A DNA stretch of 64,000 nucleotides from assembly GCA_030247575.1 (NCBI GenBank), contig JAOTRV010000010.1, positions 1 to 64,000 on the forward strand, in the 5' to 3' direction. Position numbers and translations under genes: made by a program. The notes under the pieces are model-generated. The model had not been told where the DNA came from and did no database searches. It worked only from the letters and a program-made list of their open reading frames with translations. The stretch's first letter is position 1; each line of letters opens with the position of its first letter. This stretch comes from Sulfuritalea sp. Its GTDB lineage: Bacteria > Pseudomonadota > Gammaproteobacteria > Burkholderiales > Rhodocyclaceae. Positions 48,616 to 58,767 of the stretch are shown piece by piece.

Positions 48616-49256
48616 TCCGCATCATGCTGGTCGATGACCATACGATGGTGCGCGAAGCGTTGCGCACCGTGCTGGAGCAGGACGGAGGCATGCAGGTCGT
48701 CGCGGAAGTCGGCGATGGCGAGACGGCGCTGAGGCTGGCGGAAGAGCTGCTGCCCGACGTCATCGTCATGGATATCGCCTTGCCGGGACAATCGGGCATC
48801 GAGGTCACGCGACGCCTGACGGCCTCGCATCCGGGGATCAGGATACTGGCATTGTCGACCTATCTGGACCGGCGCATCGTTCAGCAGATGCTCGATGTCG
48901 GTGCGCGCGGCTACATCGCCAAGTCGGCGGCCGGGGCCGAACTGAAGCAGGGGATTCGCAGCGTCGTCGCCGGACAAAGCTATCTCTGCCCGCAGGTCAC
49001 CTCCCTGGTGACCGACAGCCTGCGCAGCCGGCGGCCTGCCTCGGGCAGCCCCGACGAACAGCCGTTGTCGCGCCGCGAGATTCAGGTGGCCACCTTGCTG
49101 GCCGAGGGCAAGAGCGCCCCCGATATCGCGAACGAATTGCACATTTCGCCCAGCACGGTCGACGTGCACCGCCGCAACCTGATGCGAAAGCTCAAATTGC
49201 ACAATGTGGTGGACCTGACCAAGTATGCCATTCGCAATGGCTTGGTGTTGCCCTGA
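48612..49256 (+). CDS. NarL/LuxR-type response regulator
   Basis: 214 residues, starting in an ATGA overlap with the kinase. Receiver with V-D-D-H and V-I-V-M-D-I-A-L-P-G (Asp near residue 54), and a C-terminal LuxR helix-turn-helix (L-S-R-R-E-I-Q-V-A-T-L-L-A-E-G-K, S-T-V-D-V-H-R-R-N-L-M-R-K-L). Partner of the kinase; the target is unknown. Confidence 0.95.
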   Translation: MIRIMLVDDHTMVREALRTVLEQDGGMQVVAEVGDGETALRLAEELLPDVIVMDIALPGQSGIEVTRRLTASHPGIRILALSTYLDRRIVQQMLDVGARGYIAKSAAGAELKQGIRSVVAGQSYLCPQVTSLVTDSLRSRRPASGSPDEQPLSRREIQVATLLAEGKSAPDIANELHISPSTVDVHRRNLMRKLKLHNVVDLTKYAIRNGLVLP

Positions 49257-49299
49257 GGCGTGTTGCGTGCCGCCGACCACCCTAGCGCGCCCGACCCGA

Positions 49300-49343
49300 A
49301 AATACCAGCAAGGCGGTAGCCGAAATACCTGCTTGCTGGTATT
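49300..49343. terminator. 12-bp inverted repeat after the NarL-like gene
   Basis: AATACCAGCAAG at 49300-49311 is the exact reverse complement of CTTGCTGGTATT at 49332-49343, with a 20-base spacer that itself holds CGG-TAG-CCG. It is followed by CCCGTTTT. It may be a terminator, an operator for the next operon, or both. Confidence 0.5.
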
Positions 49344-49507
49344 CCCGTTTTGTTCCGATGGCACAAAATTAGCAAATAGAAATCCATGCACCGTCTGGCT
49401 ACGCGGCGCATGGCGTAACGATAAGTGGCTCGATTGCCTGTGTTTTCCGGACAATCGCCCCGGGGGAGATCCGCAGCGAAGCCGCCTGAGCAAGGAGCAT
49501 CGCCGGA

Positions 49508-49744
49508 GTGGAGAATAGCAGCGAAAAAATGATTCCGTCGCTGAACGACATGATCGGCTTGCCGCCGGCAGCCTCGGCGGCGGAGCTGGATTGGGCCAGC
49601 GAAACGCGCTTTCAGGCGCTGCTCGACAAGGCTGCGGAGGGCGACGCGGACGCGCAACGCGAATTGGTGGCCCTGCGCATCGCCTACCTCAACTGGGCCT
49701 ATGCCGGCCGGCAGCACGGGTTGAAGAGAACAGAGCGTGCGTGA
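49508..49744 (+). CDS. small hypothetical protein preceding a GGDEF gene
   Basis: 78 residues from a GTG, with AAGGAG about 10 bases upstream. Mostly helical, with alanine-rich and charged stretches and no signal peptide. It overlaps the GGDEF gene by 8 bases if that gene uses its GTG start, so it may modulate the cyclase. Not recognised. Confidence 0.6.
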   Translation: MENSSEKMIPSLNDMIGLPPAASAAELDWASETRFQALLDKAAEGDADAQRELVALRIAYLNWAYAGRQHGLKRTERA

Positions 49745-51563
49745 TTCCGCTCGGCCGGGCAGTCCCTTGGCCGGCGCGGCCGCTGAATCGACTGCGATGA
49801 AGCCGCCGGCGCAGCCGGAGCATTCCCGACTGGAACAGCAGATCGTGAAATTGCAGCATGCGCTGACCGCCATGGAGTCGGCGCGTGACCATTTTGCCGA
49901 CCTTTACGAATTCGCGCCCAGTGCCTATTTCGAACTCACGGAAGAGGGTGTGATCGCCCATGCCAATCAGGCGGGCGCCGAACTTCTGCGAGTCGAGCGC
50001 AAAGAGTTGCCTGGCACGTCTTTCCTTCGGTTCGTGGCGCCGGGCGATATCGATTTGCTGACCGAGAAGCTCTTCGGCCCGGTTCTCAGCGAAGGCCAGG
50101 TGAGCTTGGAAGCAAGCCTGTTGCGCGGCGACGGATCGAGCCTCGCCGCCCAGCTCGACGGACTGTTGCTGACACGCAAGGGGGCGAAGCCGGTCGTGCT
50201 CATGGTGGTGACCGACATCGGCGCGCGCAAAAAGTCCGAGCTCGCCCTGCGCGAGCAGGAAAAGTTCTTCCGCCTGATCGCCGAGAACCTCGGCGACTTC
50301 ATCGCGGTGCTGGACCTGGAAGGTCGGCGGATCTACAACAGCCCCTCGTACCAACGGCTTTTCGGTCATGAAAAAGACCTGCGCGGAACGGACTCCTTTG
50401 CGGAGATTCATGAGGAAGATCGGGCCCGTATCAGGCAGGCTTTCGTCGACACGGTAAGGACCGGGGAAGGCCAGCGCGGCGATTACCGCTTCGTGCTGCC
50501 CGACGGCAGCATTCGCTGGATGGAGTCGATCGGCGCGGTGATTCGTGACAACGCCGGCCAGGTGGCGCGGGTTGTGGTGGTCGCGCGCGACGTCACCGAG
50601 CGGAAACAGGCGGACATCCAGTTGCGAATCGCCGCCGCGGCGTTCGAGGCCGATATGGCGATTCTCGTCACGGGCGCCGACAAGGTGATCCAGCGGGTCA
50701 ACCATGCGTTTTCGGAACTGACCGGCTATTCCGCCGACGAGGCTGTCGGGCAGACACCGAGAATGCTCATGTCCGGGAGGCACGATGCGCACTTTTACGC
50801 CGCGATGTGGGAGAGCATCCATCGCGGCGGATCGTGGCATGGCGAGATTTGGAACCGTCGCAAGAATGGCGAGATCTACCCGCAGTGGATGACGATTGCA
50901 GCGGTGCGCGACGTCGACGGACTGGTGGTGACACACTACGTCGCGACGATGACCGACATCAGCGAGCGCAAGGCAGCGGAGGAAGCAATCCGGCATCTGG
51001 CCCTCTACGATGATCTCACCCAGTTGCCCAACCGCCGGCTGCTGATGGACCGGCTGCAGCGCGCGGTGGCGACCTGCGCCCGCAGCGGACACCATGGCGC
51101 GCTGCTGCTGATCGATCTCGACAAGTTCAAGGAGCTCAACGACACGCACGGCCACGATCACGGCGATCTTCTGCTGCAGGAGGTGGCGGCACGGCTCAAG
51201 AGCTGCATCCGCGAGGTCGATACGGCGGCACGTCTCGGCGGTGACGAGTTCGTGGTGATGCTGAGCGAACTCAGCAAACATCCCGATGAAGCCAGACGAC
51301 AGGCCGAATCCGTCGGCGACAAGATCCTCGTCGCACTCAACAGGCTCTACGTCCTGCTCGGCAAGGAACACCGCAGCACTCCGAGCATCGGCATTACCTT
51401 GTATGTCGATCAGCGCAAGACCATCGACGACCTGATCAAGCAGGCCGACCTCGCGATGTACCAGTCCAAGGCGGCGGGGCGCAACACCATGCGCTTTTTC
51501 GACCCCGGCCCGCCGGCAGGCCGGGAGTCGTCACCCGACGAAGGAAGGTCGGGGCACCGCTGA
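49737..51563 (+). CDS. PAS-domain diguanylate cyclase
   Basis: 608 residues from the GTG at 49737, or 588 from the ATG at 49797. A coiled N-terminus is followed by three PAS domains (about 50-160, 175-300, 300-430) and a GGDEF domain with the intact G-G-D-E-F signature near residue 500 and D-D-L-T-Q-L-P-N-R-R near residue 425. It makes cyclic di-GMP. No membrane segments, so it is cytoplasmic. The HD-GYP protein at 14826 would act in the opposite direction. Confidence 0.94.
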   Translation: MRDSARPGSPLAGAAAESTAMKPPAQPEHSRLEQQIVKLQHALTAMESARDHFADLYEFAPSAYFELTEEGVIAHANQAGAELLRVERKELPGTSFLRFVAPGDIDLLTEKLFGPVLSEGQVSLEASLLRGDGSSLAAQLDGLLLTRKGAKPVVLMVVTDIGARKKSELALREQEKFFRLIAENLGDFIAVLDLEGRRIYNSPSYQRLFGHEKDLRGTDSFAEIHEEDRARIRQAFVDTVRTGEGQRGDYRFVLPDGSIRWMESIGAVIRDNAGQVARVVVVARDVTERKQADIQLRIAAAAFEADMAILVTGADKVIQRVNHAFSELTGYSADEAVGQTPRMLMSGRHDAHFYAAMWESIHRGGSWHGEIWNRRKNGEIYPQWMTIAAVRDVDGLVVTHYVATMTDISERKAAEEAIRHLALYDDLTQLPNRRLLMDRLQRAVATCARSGHHGALLLIDLDKFKELNDTHGHDHGDLLLQEVAARLKSCIREVDTAARLGGDEFVVMLSELSKHPDEARRQAESVGDKILVALNRLYVLLGKEHRSTPSIGITLYVDQRKTIDDLIKQADLAMYQSKAAGRNTMRFFDPGPPAGRESSPDEGRSGHR

Positions 51564-51568
51564 CCGGA

Positions 51569-52069
51569 TCAGTGGGCGATCGGCTTGAACTGCGGATCGT
51601 CGAAATAGGACGAGTATTTTTCCAGCGCGTCGATCACTTTCACCGCTCCGTCCTGACGCTTGGCCTTCTTGACCTTGCCGGCCATTTGCTCGGCCCCCGA
51701 AAGCAGGTCGGCGACGACCAGATGCAACTGCGCATCGGCCTTCGGCTCCAGCTTGCAATTGGCGACGATGTTGGCGACCTCGCCCTCGACCTTGCTCGCC
51801 AGGGCTCCATACGCTTTGGCCGGCAGGCGGTTTTCGTGTATCTGGTGCAGCGAGGCGTCGATTGCCTGGCGGATGCTGCCCATGGATTTGCGCAAGGCCT
51901 CGTCGGTTTCCCATTTCTTGCCGGCATTCAACTGCAGCGTGGCTGGCGCGCCGTGATCGGCGTGTGCGTCATGCTTGTGCGCCGCCGGCGCTGCGTGGCC
52001 TGCGGCAGCGAAGGAAAGGCCGGCGACCAAAAGGATTGCGCCCAGTGCGCGCGATGTCTGCTGTTGCAT
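51569..52069 (-). CDS. secreted histidine-rich helical protein
   Basis: 166 residues with a signal peptide (about 1-27, ending A-x-A-A). The mature N-terminus is His-rich (H-K-H-D-A-H-A-D-H), suggesting metal binding, followed by a helical domain with L-R-K-S-M-G-S-I-R-Q-A-I. Probably periplasmic. It converges with the GGDEF gene, 5 bases apart. Confidence 0.75.
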   Translation of the reverse strand: MQQQTSRALGAILLVAGLSFAAAGHAAPAAHKHDAHADHGAPATLQLNAGKKWETDEALRKSMGSIRQAIDASLHQIHENRLPAKAYGALASKVEGEVANIVANCKLEPKADAQLHLVVADLLSGAEQMAGKVKKAKRQDGAVKVIDALEKYSSYFDDPQFKPIAH

Positions 52070-52181
52070 GTCTTCATCTCCATTCTTTGAGCGATGTCCG
52101 CCGTCGCGCCCGATGCGTCGAAGCGTGGACCTCTTTTGGATTAAACGAACGACCGGCAGAAATGTTCCATCGCCTTCGTGT

Positions 52182-52637
52182 CTAGTCGCGGTGCAATTGC
52201 TCGATGGTCGACGGGCCGACCGGCTGCGCCAGGAGCAGCTGGGCCAGCCGTTCGCGCTGCACCGGCTGCAGCAGCTCGCGTTCGCGCAGCAGTTGCGCGA
52301 TCACCAGCTTCTGTTGCTCCTCCTGCAGGCGGGCGATGGCCGTGCGTTCGGCGTCGACTTTCGCCTCATCGGGTGTTTCGGCGAAGATCGCGCCGATCAT
52401 GCGGTCGCGGTGGGTGCGAATCTGTTCGGCGCCGGTGCCGAGCTGCTTGAGGAAGGCGGCTTCCGATTCGTGCCAGCGGTGCAGTTGGTCCGCGCTCAGC
52501 TGCAGATGGCGCGGCAGGCTCTCGCCCGCCGCCGGTGCGGCAGGCGATACCGTGGCGCGATAGGTGACGGCGCCGACGACACCGAGGTTGATCAGGACGG
52601 ACAGGGCGAGCGCGATGCGCAGGGTGTTCGGTTTCAT
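52182..52637 (-). CDS. Spy/CpxP-like periplasmic helical protein
   Basis: 151 residues from the ATG at 52637. One N-terminal membrane or signal segment (7-27), then a long helical part with L-S-A-D-Q-L-H-R-W-H and repeated L-L-x-x-Q, like the heavy-metal-sensor/Spy group. It overlaps the anti-sigma gene by 4 bases, so it is third in the ECF operon and probably the envelope sensor or a target chaperone. Confidence 0.8.
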   Translation of the reverse strand: MKPNTLRIALALSVLINLGVVGAVTYRATVSPAAPAAGESLPRHLQLSADQLHRWHESEAAFLKQLGTGAEQIRTHRDRMIGAIFAETPDEAKVDAERTAIARLQEEQQKLVIAQLLRERELLQPVQRERLAQLLLAQPVGPSTIEQLHRD

Positions 52638-53098
52638 TTGACGCCTCCCTTGGCGTAGCAGGATTCGAGGCCGATGCACAGGCTGCCCGGCGGCATGGTG
52701 TCGAAGACGTGCAGGGCGGCCATGCGCGGCGCCGTTGCGACGCTGCCCGTGACCAGCGCCGAGCCCATGAAGACGCCGGCGGCGATCGACGCGGCGGCGC
52801 CGACGGCCACCGGCAAACCCGCCCACCAGTCGCGTCGGCGGCGTGCGGACGCCGGGCGGGGTGCGGCGGCGAGGCGGCCTTCGATGACTCCGGCCAGATC
52901 GAAGCCGAGCGTTTCCTCGGGCAGCGCCCTGAAGCCGGCCGAGAGCGCCTGCAGGTCGGCCAGGCAGGCGGCACACGTCGGGCAGGCGGCGAGGTGGATG
53001 GCGACGCGCCCCCGTTCGCCGGCATCGAGTTCGCCATCCAGATAGGCAGACAGTTCCGGCAGGTCGGGTGCGTGCATGGCTGTGGACTGTTCATTCAT
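52634..53098 (-). CDS. zinc-finger anti-sigma factor
   Basis: 154 residues from the ATG at 53098, overlapping the sigma gene by 8 bases. The H-L-A-A-C-P-T-C motif near residue 35 is the ZAS/zf-HC2 anti-sigma signature. A membrane segment near 95-115 and a short periplasmic tail with two Cys follow. It should hold the ECF factor inactive until an envelope signal arrives. Confidence 0.92.
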   Translation of the reverse strand: MNEQSTAMHAPDLPELSAYLDGELDAGERGRVAIHLAACPTCAACLADLQALSAGFRALPEETLGFDLAGVIEGRLAAAPRPASARRRRDWWAGLPVAVGAAASIAAGVFMGSALVTGSVATAPRMAALHVFDTMPPGSLCIGLESCYAKGGVK

Positions 53099-53672
53099 CG
53101 CGGTGTTCTCCGGTATGACGTTGGTAGCCCGCCAGGGCGGCGCTGCGGGCGCGGGCAATGCGGGATTTGACGGTGCCTTCGGCAATTCCCAGGGTGGCGG
53201 CAATTTCGGTGTAGGACATTTCTTCCAGCTCACGCAGTAGCAGGATTTCGCGGTGCTCGGCCGGGAGTTCGCGCAGCGTGCGCTCGAGCAGTTCGACGCT
53301 CTGCCGGTCGGCCAGCCGCTCGTCGGGCTGCCGCGCGGGATCGGGCAGGGCATGCTCTTCCGCGCCGGCGGGAAGGTCGGCGAAGGAAACGAACTCGACA
53401 TGCTGCCGCCGGCGCAGTACGTCGAGCGCGGCGTTGTGCGCGATGCGGAACAGCCAAGTGCGGAACTGCGCTTCCGGCCGCCAGCCGGGCAAGGCCTGAT
53501 GGGCTTTCATGAAGGTCTCCTGGGTCAGGTCCATGGCTTCGTCGCGTGTGCCGGTCAGGCGCAGAATGAAGCGGAACACTCGATCCTGATACTGGCGGAC
53601 GAGCGCCGCGAAGGCGCGATGGTCGCCTGCCTGCGCGCGGGCGACAAGTTCGCTTTCTGCGTCACCGGCCAT
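53091..53672 (-). CDS. ECF (RpoE-like) sigma factor
   Basis: 193 residues. Region 2 (D-L-T-Q-E-T-F-M-K-A and F-R-T-W-L-F-R-I-A-H-N) and region 4 (L-L-L-R-E-L-E-E-M-S-Y-T-E-I-A) are clear. A His/Arg-rich tail is present. It directs transcription of an envelope or metal stress regulon and is controlled by the coupled downstream anti-sigma factor. Confidence 0.95.
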   Translation of the reverse strand: MAGDAESELVARAQAGDHRAFAALVRQYQDRVFRFILRLTGTRDEAMDLTQETFMKAHQALPGWRPEAQFRTWLFRIAHNAALDVLRRRQHVEFVSFADLPAGAEEHALPDPARQPDERLADRQSVELLERTLRELPAEHREILLLRELEEMSYTEIAATLGIAEGTVKSRIARARSAALAGYQRHTGEHRDE

Positions 53673-53770
53673 TCAGTTCATCCGCTCCGTGCTTGCTTGC
53701 CATTGAAACGAACGGGCACCGGGAAAGTTCCATCAGCTGGTCTTTTTCAGAAATTGGCGTGACGAGCGGG

Positions 53771-53989
53771 TCATCGCATGGTGGCGCGCAGAGGCGCCAG
53801 CAGATCCTTCAGCCCGTTGTGGTCGATCTCCTGCATCAGCGCCAGCAGGCGGCCGATCTCCCCGGGCGGGAAGCCTTCGCGGGCGAACCAATTCAGGTAG
53901 TTGCCGGGCAAATCGGCGATCAGGCGTCCCTTGTGCTTGCCGAAGGGCATTTCGCGGGTGACCAGCAGTTGCAGATCTTCGGGGCGCAT
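53771..53989 (-). CDS. DUF3820 family small protein
   Basis: 72 residues from the ATG at 53989. The motif M-P-F-G-K-H-K-G-R near residue 14 and L-P-x-x-Y-L-N-W-F mark DUF3820, also called a putative quorum-sensing-regulated virulence factor, whose biochemical role is not clear to me. It lies alone between the sigma operon and the efflux operon. Confidence 0.88.
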   Translation of the reverse strand: MRPEDLQLLVTREMPFGKHKGRLIADLPGNYLNWFAREGFPPGEIGRLLALMQEIDHNGLKDLLAPLRATMR

Positions 53990-54046
53990 GCGAATCGGTT
54001 CGAGGCGGTTGGGTCGGCAGGAGGGGCGATTCGAATTGTCCCAGAG

Positions 54047-54078
54047 AAAACGCCTCCGGGGATTGCTCCGCGGAGGCG
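54047..54078 (-). terminator. intrinsic terminator of the efflux operon
   Basis: On the minus strand CGCCTCCG and CGGAGGCG form an 8-bp stem with a 12-base loop, followed by TTTT. It lies about 75 bases after the permease stop. Confidence 0.8.
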
Positions 54079-54084
54079 CTGTCA

Positions 54085-54107
54085 AGAGTAGACGCTGGTA
54101 CGACGGC
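54085..54107 (+). repeat. dispersed 23-base motif, copy L
   Basis: Plus-strand intergenic copy between the permease stop and its terminator, one departure from the consensus (A for the G after GGY). It lies on the efflux transcript as the antisense form. Confidence 0.8.
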
Positions 54108-54152
54108 AAATGCGTGTCGATGTGCGGCACTGCTTGCACTGACATCGGATAT

Positions 54153-55366
54153 TCATTCGTAGCGCAACGCGACGATGGGATCCAGGCTTGCCGCGCGGCG
54201 CGCCGGCATGTAGCCGAAGACGATGCCGATCACGGCGGAGAAAACGAACGCCAGCAGGTTGATGCCGGGATTGAACAGGAAGGGCATGTTCATGAGCGCG
54301 GTGAGCCCTAGACAGGTGACGAAGGCGAGCGCGATCCCGATCAGCCCGCCGAGCGCGGAGAGCACCACGGCCTCGATCAGGAATTGCAGCAGAACTTCAT
54401 GCTCCAGCGCGCCGATGGCGAGACGGATGCCGATTTCCCGCGTGCGTTCCGTGACCGACACCAGCATGATGTTCATGATGCCGATGCCGCCCACCAGCAG
54501 GCTGACCGCCGCCACTGCGCCGAGCAGTCCCGTCATGGTGCGGATGGTGCCGGAGAGGGTCTCCGCGATCTGCTTGGTGTCCATGACGTTGAAGTTGTCT
54601 TCCTCATTCTCGGCCAGCTTGCGGCGCTCGCGCATCAGGCGCCGGACCTGGACCATCACCTGATCGGTGTTCGCGCCATCGCGCATCGACAGCATCACCG
54701 TCGAAACGTCCTGGTTGCCGGTGAGCCGGCGCTGAACGGTACGAATCGGCATCAGCACGACATCGTCCTGGTCCTGCCCCATTGCCCCCTGGCCCTTGGC
54801 GGCCAGCAGACCGACGACGACGCAGGTGAAGTTCTTGACGCGCAGCTCGCCGCCCAGCGGCGAGCCGCTGCCGAAGAGCTGCTTCCGCACCGTGTCGCCG
54901 ATGACGCAAACGGCCTTGCCGGCGGTTTCCTCGTCCTCGTCGAAGTTTCGGCCGGCGGCGATCTTCCAGTTGCCCGCCGTGAAGTAGGCATTGCTGGTGC
55001 CGCTTACCTGCGACGACCAGTTCTGGCTGCCGACGACAAGGGTGACGCGGCTACCGACCACCGGTGCCACGGCACGCAGGGACGGAATCTGCGCTTGCAG
55101 AGCTTCGATGTCGGCCAGGCGGAAGTTCGCCGCGCCGGCACTCTCCCGGCCCGGGCCGAGTTGTTGCCCTGGCCTCAGGATCAGCAGGTTGCTGCCCAGG
55201 CTCGATATCTGGTCCGACACCATGCGCGTCGCGCCGTTGCCCAGCGTCACCATCGTGATCACCGCGCCGACGCCGATGACGATGCCGAGCACCGTCAGGA
55301 AGGACCGCATCAGATTGCGGCGTATGGCGCGCAGGGCCAGCAGCAGCGCGTTGAGCAACATCTGGT

Positions 55367-55370
<4 letters not shown>
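54153..55370 (-). CDS. MacB-like ABC transporter permease
   Basis: 405 residues. One N-terminal membrane segment (residues 20-45), a large periplasmic MacB core domain, then three C-terminal membrane segments with G-G-I-G-I-M-N-I-M-L-V-S-V-T-E-R-T-R-E-I-G-I-type motif. These permeases export macrolides, peptides or toxins rather than import. It lacks the fused ATPase domain of E. coli MacB; a separate ATPase gene overlaps by 4 bases. Confidence 0.93.
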
Positions 55371-56076
<706 letters not shown>

Positions 56077-56080
<4 letters not shown>

Positions 56081-57297
56081 TGCCTGGTTTCCTGATATTC
56101 GATGATGACCGGCATGCCGGCCTTGAGTTCGCCGCCGGTAATCTCCGTCTGCCGGCCGTTGCTGGGGCCCGTCTGCACCGCAATGGCCGTGGCTTGGCCG
56201 TCCTTCAGCACCCAGACCTGTGCCGGGCCCGATGTCGTTGCCGGCTGCCGGTTTTTTTGTGTCGGAGGGCGCGGCACCAGGCGCGAGACGATGCCGCCGG
56301 AAGGAGCGGCCGCCGTCGCCGGCGGGGTGAAGCGCAGGGCGCCGTTGGACACCAGCAGGACGTTTTCACGGTTGGCGGTGACGATGCGCGCCGTGGCCGT
56401 CATGCCGGGGCGCAATGCCAGGTCGTCGTTGGCGACCGAGAGCACCGTCTTGTAGGTGACGACGTTGTCGGTGATGGTCGAGCCCAGGCCGACGCGCTGG
56501 ATGACGGCGGGGAAGTTCCTCCCGGTCCAGGCGGAAACCGTGAAGCTGGCGGGCTGGCCGAGCTTGACGGTGCCGACATCGGCCTCGTCCACCTTCACCT
56601 GGAGTTCCATCTTGGTCAGGTCCTCGGCGATGACGAACAACACCGGGGTGGTCATCGCAGCGGCGACGGTCTGGCCCGGTTCGACTTTGCGGGCGAGGAC
56701 GACACCGTTGATCGGCGAGCGGATCACCGCCTTTTCGATGTTGGTCTCGTCGGACTTCAGTGTCGCGCGGGCACTGGTGTCGTTGGCGACGGCACGCTGG
56801 AAGGTGGCCTCCGCCGTTTCGAGTTCGGCCTTCGACGGCACCTTGCCGCCGGAGAGTTCGGCGACGTGGCGCAGGCGGTTGAGGTTGGCTCGCGCTTCCG
56901 CCACCGTCGCTTCCATCTGCGCCACCGCGGCGCGCGACTTGGCGACGGCATCCTGCAGTTTCGAGGTTTCGAGCCGTGCCAGAACCTGGCCCTTCGTCAC
57001 GCGATCGTTGTCGTTGACCAGCACGGCTTCCAGCGTGCCCGAGAGCTCGCTGCCGACATCGACCGAACGTGTCGGCTGCAGCGTGCCGCTGGCCGAGATG
57101 CTGACGACCAGATTGCCCATGACCGCGTCTTCGGTGAGGTAGCGGCCCTGCCGGGAACCGCTGGCGGGCCAAAAGGCGATGGTCGCAACGGCGATCAACA
57201 ACGCCAGTCCGCCGACGAGCCAGCGCTGACGGCCGGCGAGGCTTCCGGCCGCGCTGCTCTTGAGAAAATCGGGGGTGGGGGTGTCGGTTTGGTTCAT
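56077..57297 (-). CDS. MacA-like periplasmic adaptor (membrane fusion protein)
   Basis: 406 residues from the ATG at 57297. An inner-membrane anchor at about 25-45, a biotinyl-lipoyl and coiled hairpin part (90-200), a beta-barrel domain and a C-terminal membrane-proximal domain follow. It bridges the MacB-type pump and the outer membrane factor. The proline-rich loop near 330-345 (with R-P-P-T-Q-K-N-R) is longer than usual. Confidence 0.94.
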
Positions 57298-58766
57298 GAG
57301 CGTGCGTCCCGGGATGTGCCTGCTGCCGTGTCGCCGGTGGGCTGCCAGCCGCCGCCCAGCGCTTTGTAGAGCTTGATCACTGCCGCGAGAAGGTCGCTCT
57401 CGGCGGAGGCCAGACCGTCTTCCGCGCTCAAGCGCGTGCGGCCGGTGTCGAGCACCTGCTGGAAATCGACCGAGCCGGCTTCGTACAGCGTGCGCGCCAG
57501 TTGCGCCGCGCTGCGCGCCGACTCGGCGGCACGGCGCTGCGTGTCGAGCCGCTCGCGTCCGGCGGCGTAGGCGACGAGCGCATTCTCGACCTCTTCGAGG
57601 GCGGAGAGAATGCTGGCTTCGTAAGTCACGAGGGCGCGTTCCTGCATGGCGTCCTGCACGGCGATGCGCGCGCGGATGCGGCCGCCGTCGAACAGCGTGG
57701 CGGCGAGGCTGCCGGCCAATGACCTGACGAGGGTATCGCCGCCGCCCAGGGCGGCGCTGCTGAATGCTGTCCAGCCCCACGAGCCCGACAGGGTCAGGCC
57801 CGGATAAAGCGCGGCCTCCTGTTCGGCGCTGCGCGCGACCTCGGCCTGAAGCGTCAGTTCGGCGGCACGCACATCTGGGCGTTGGCGGATCGTGTCGGCG
57901 GGTATGCCGACGGCCACATCCTCCGGCGCCCTGGGCAGGGGCTTCGCCTCGCGCAGCCGGTTCGCCCATGCCCCCGGAACCTGGCCTGTGAGGACCGCCA
58001 GCCGATGCTCGGCTTGCGCCCGACCGGTCTCCAGACCGGGAATCGCGGCCCGCGTCTGTTCAAGATTGGTGCGTGCCTGTTCGACGTTGAGCATTGTGGC
58101 GAGGCCGGCCTGTTGCCGCCAGTCGGTGATCTGCAGGGTTTCGGCTTGGCTCGCCGTATTGTCGCGGGCGATGGCCAGCCGCCGCTGATAGACGCGCAGT
58201 GTGACGTATTCGAGTGCGACTTCGGCCGCGAGTGAAACCTGCGCAGCGGCAAGCGTCGCCTCGCTGGCCGCAAGATCGGCCTGCGCCCCGGCCGCCGCGT
58301 CGCGCTTGCCGCCGAAGATGGATGGCTCCCAGCTCGCGTCGAAGCCGGCGGCATATTGGGTCCGGGCCTCGACCGTGCCGGTCTTCGAGCGGTTGGCGGA
58401 GGCCGACACGCCGAGGCTGGGGTAGAGGTTGCCCACCGCGAGATCGCGGCTGGCCCTGGCCTGACGCAGTTTCGCCTGCGCCGTTCTCAGGTCCGGCGCC
58501 GCCGTCATTGCCGCAGCGATCAGTTGGTCGAGCAGTGGATCGTCCAGGCGACGCCACCAACGTTGCAGTTCGCTTGTGGCCGAGGCGGTTTTGCTCGCCT
58601 CGCCGGCTCGCGACCACGCCGCCGGTATCGGAATCGACGACATTTGCTCCTCGTTCTTCGCTCCGCCCAACTGGGCGCAGCCGCCCAGCACTGCGATCAC
58701 CAAACCAACGGCGGCGTAGCGAGCCCGCCGGGAAATGGCCGGAATTCCGCAACCGGACGAGCTCAT
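57294..58766 (-). CDS. outer membrane efflux lipoprotein (NodT/TolC-like)
   Basis: 490 residues. The signal peptide ends in the lipobox L-G-G-C near residue 30, so it is a lipid-anchored outer membrane factor. Two long helical repeats with L-x-x-A-x-x-x-L-x-x-A patterns are typical of NodT-type channels. It overlaps the adaptor start by 4 bases and starts 1 base after the DUF4405-like gene. Confidence 0.94.
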   Translation of the reverse strand: MSSSGCGIPAISRRARYAAVGLVIAVLGGCAQLGGAKNEEQMSSIPIPAAWSRAGEASKTASATSELQRWWRRLDDPLLDQLIAAAMTAAPDLRTAQAKLRQARASRDLAVGNLYPSLGVSASANRSKTGTVEARTQYAAGFDASWEPSIFGGKRDAAAGAQADLAASEATLAAAQVSLAAEVALEYVTLRVYQRRLAIARDNTASQAETLQITDWRQQAGLATMLNVEQARTNLEQTRAAIPGLETGRAQAEHRLAVLTGQVPGAWANRLREAKPLPRAPEDVAVGIPADTIRQRPDVRAAELTLQAEVARSAEQEAALYPGLTLSGSWGWTAFSSAALGGGDTLVRSLAGSLAATLFDGGRIRARIAVQDAMQERALVTYEASILSALEEVENALVAYAAGRERLDTQRRAAESARSAAQLARTLYEAGSVDFQQVLDTGRTRLSAEDGLASAESDLLAAVIKLYKALGGGWQPTGDTAAGTSRDARS

Positions 58767-58767
58767 G

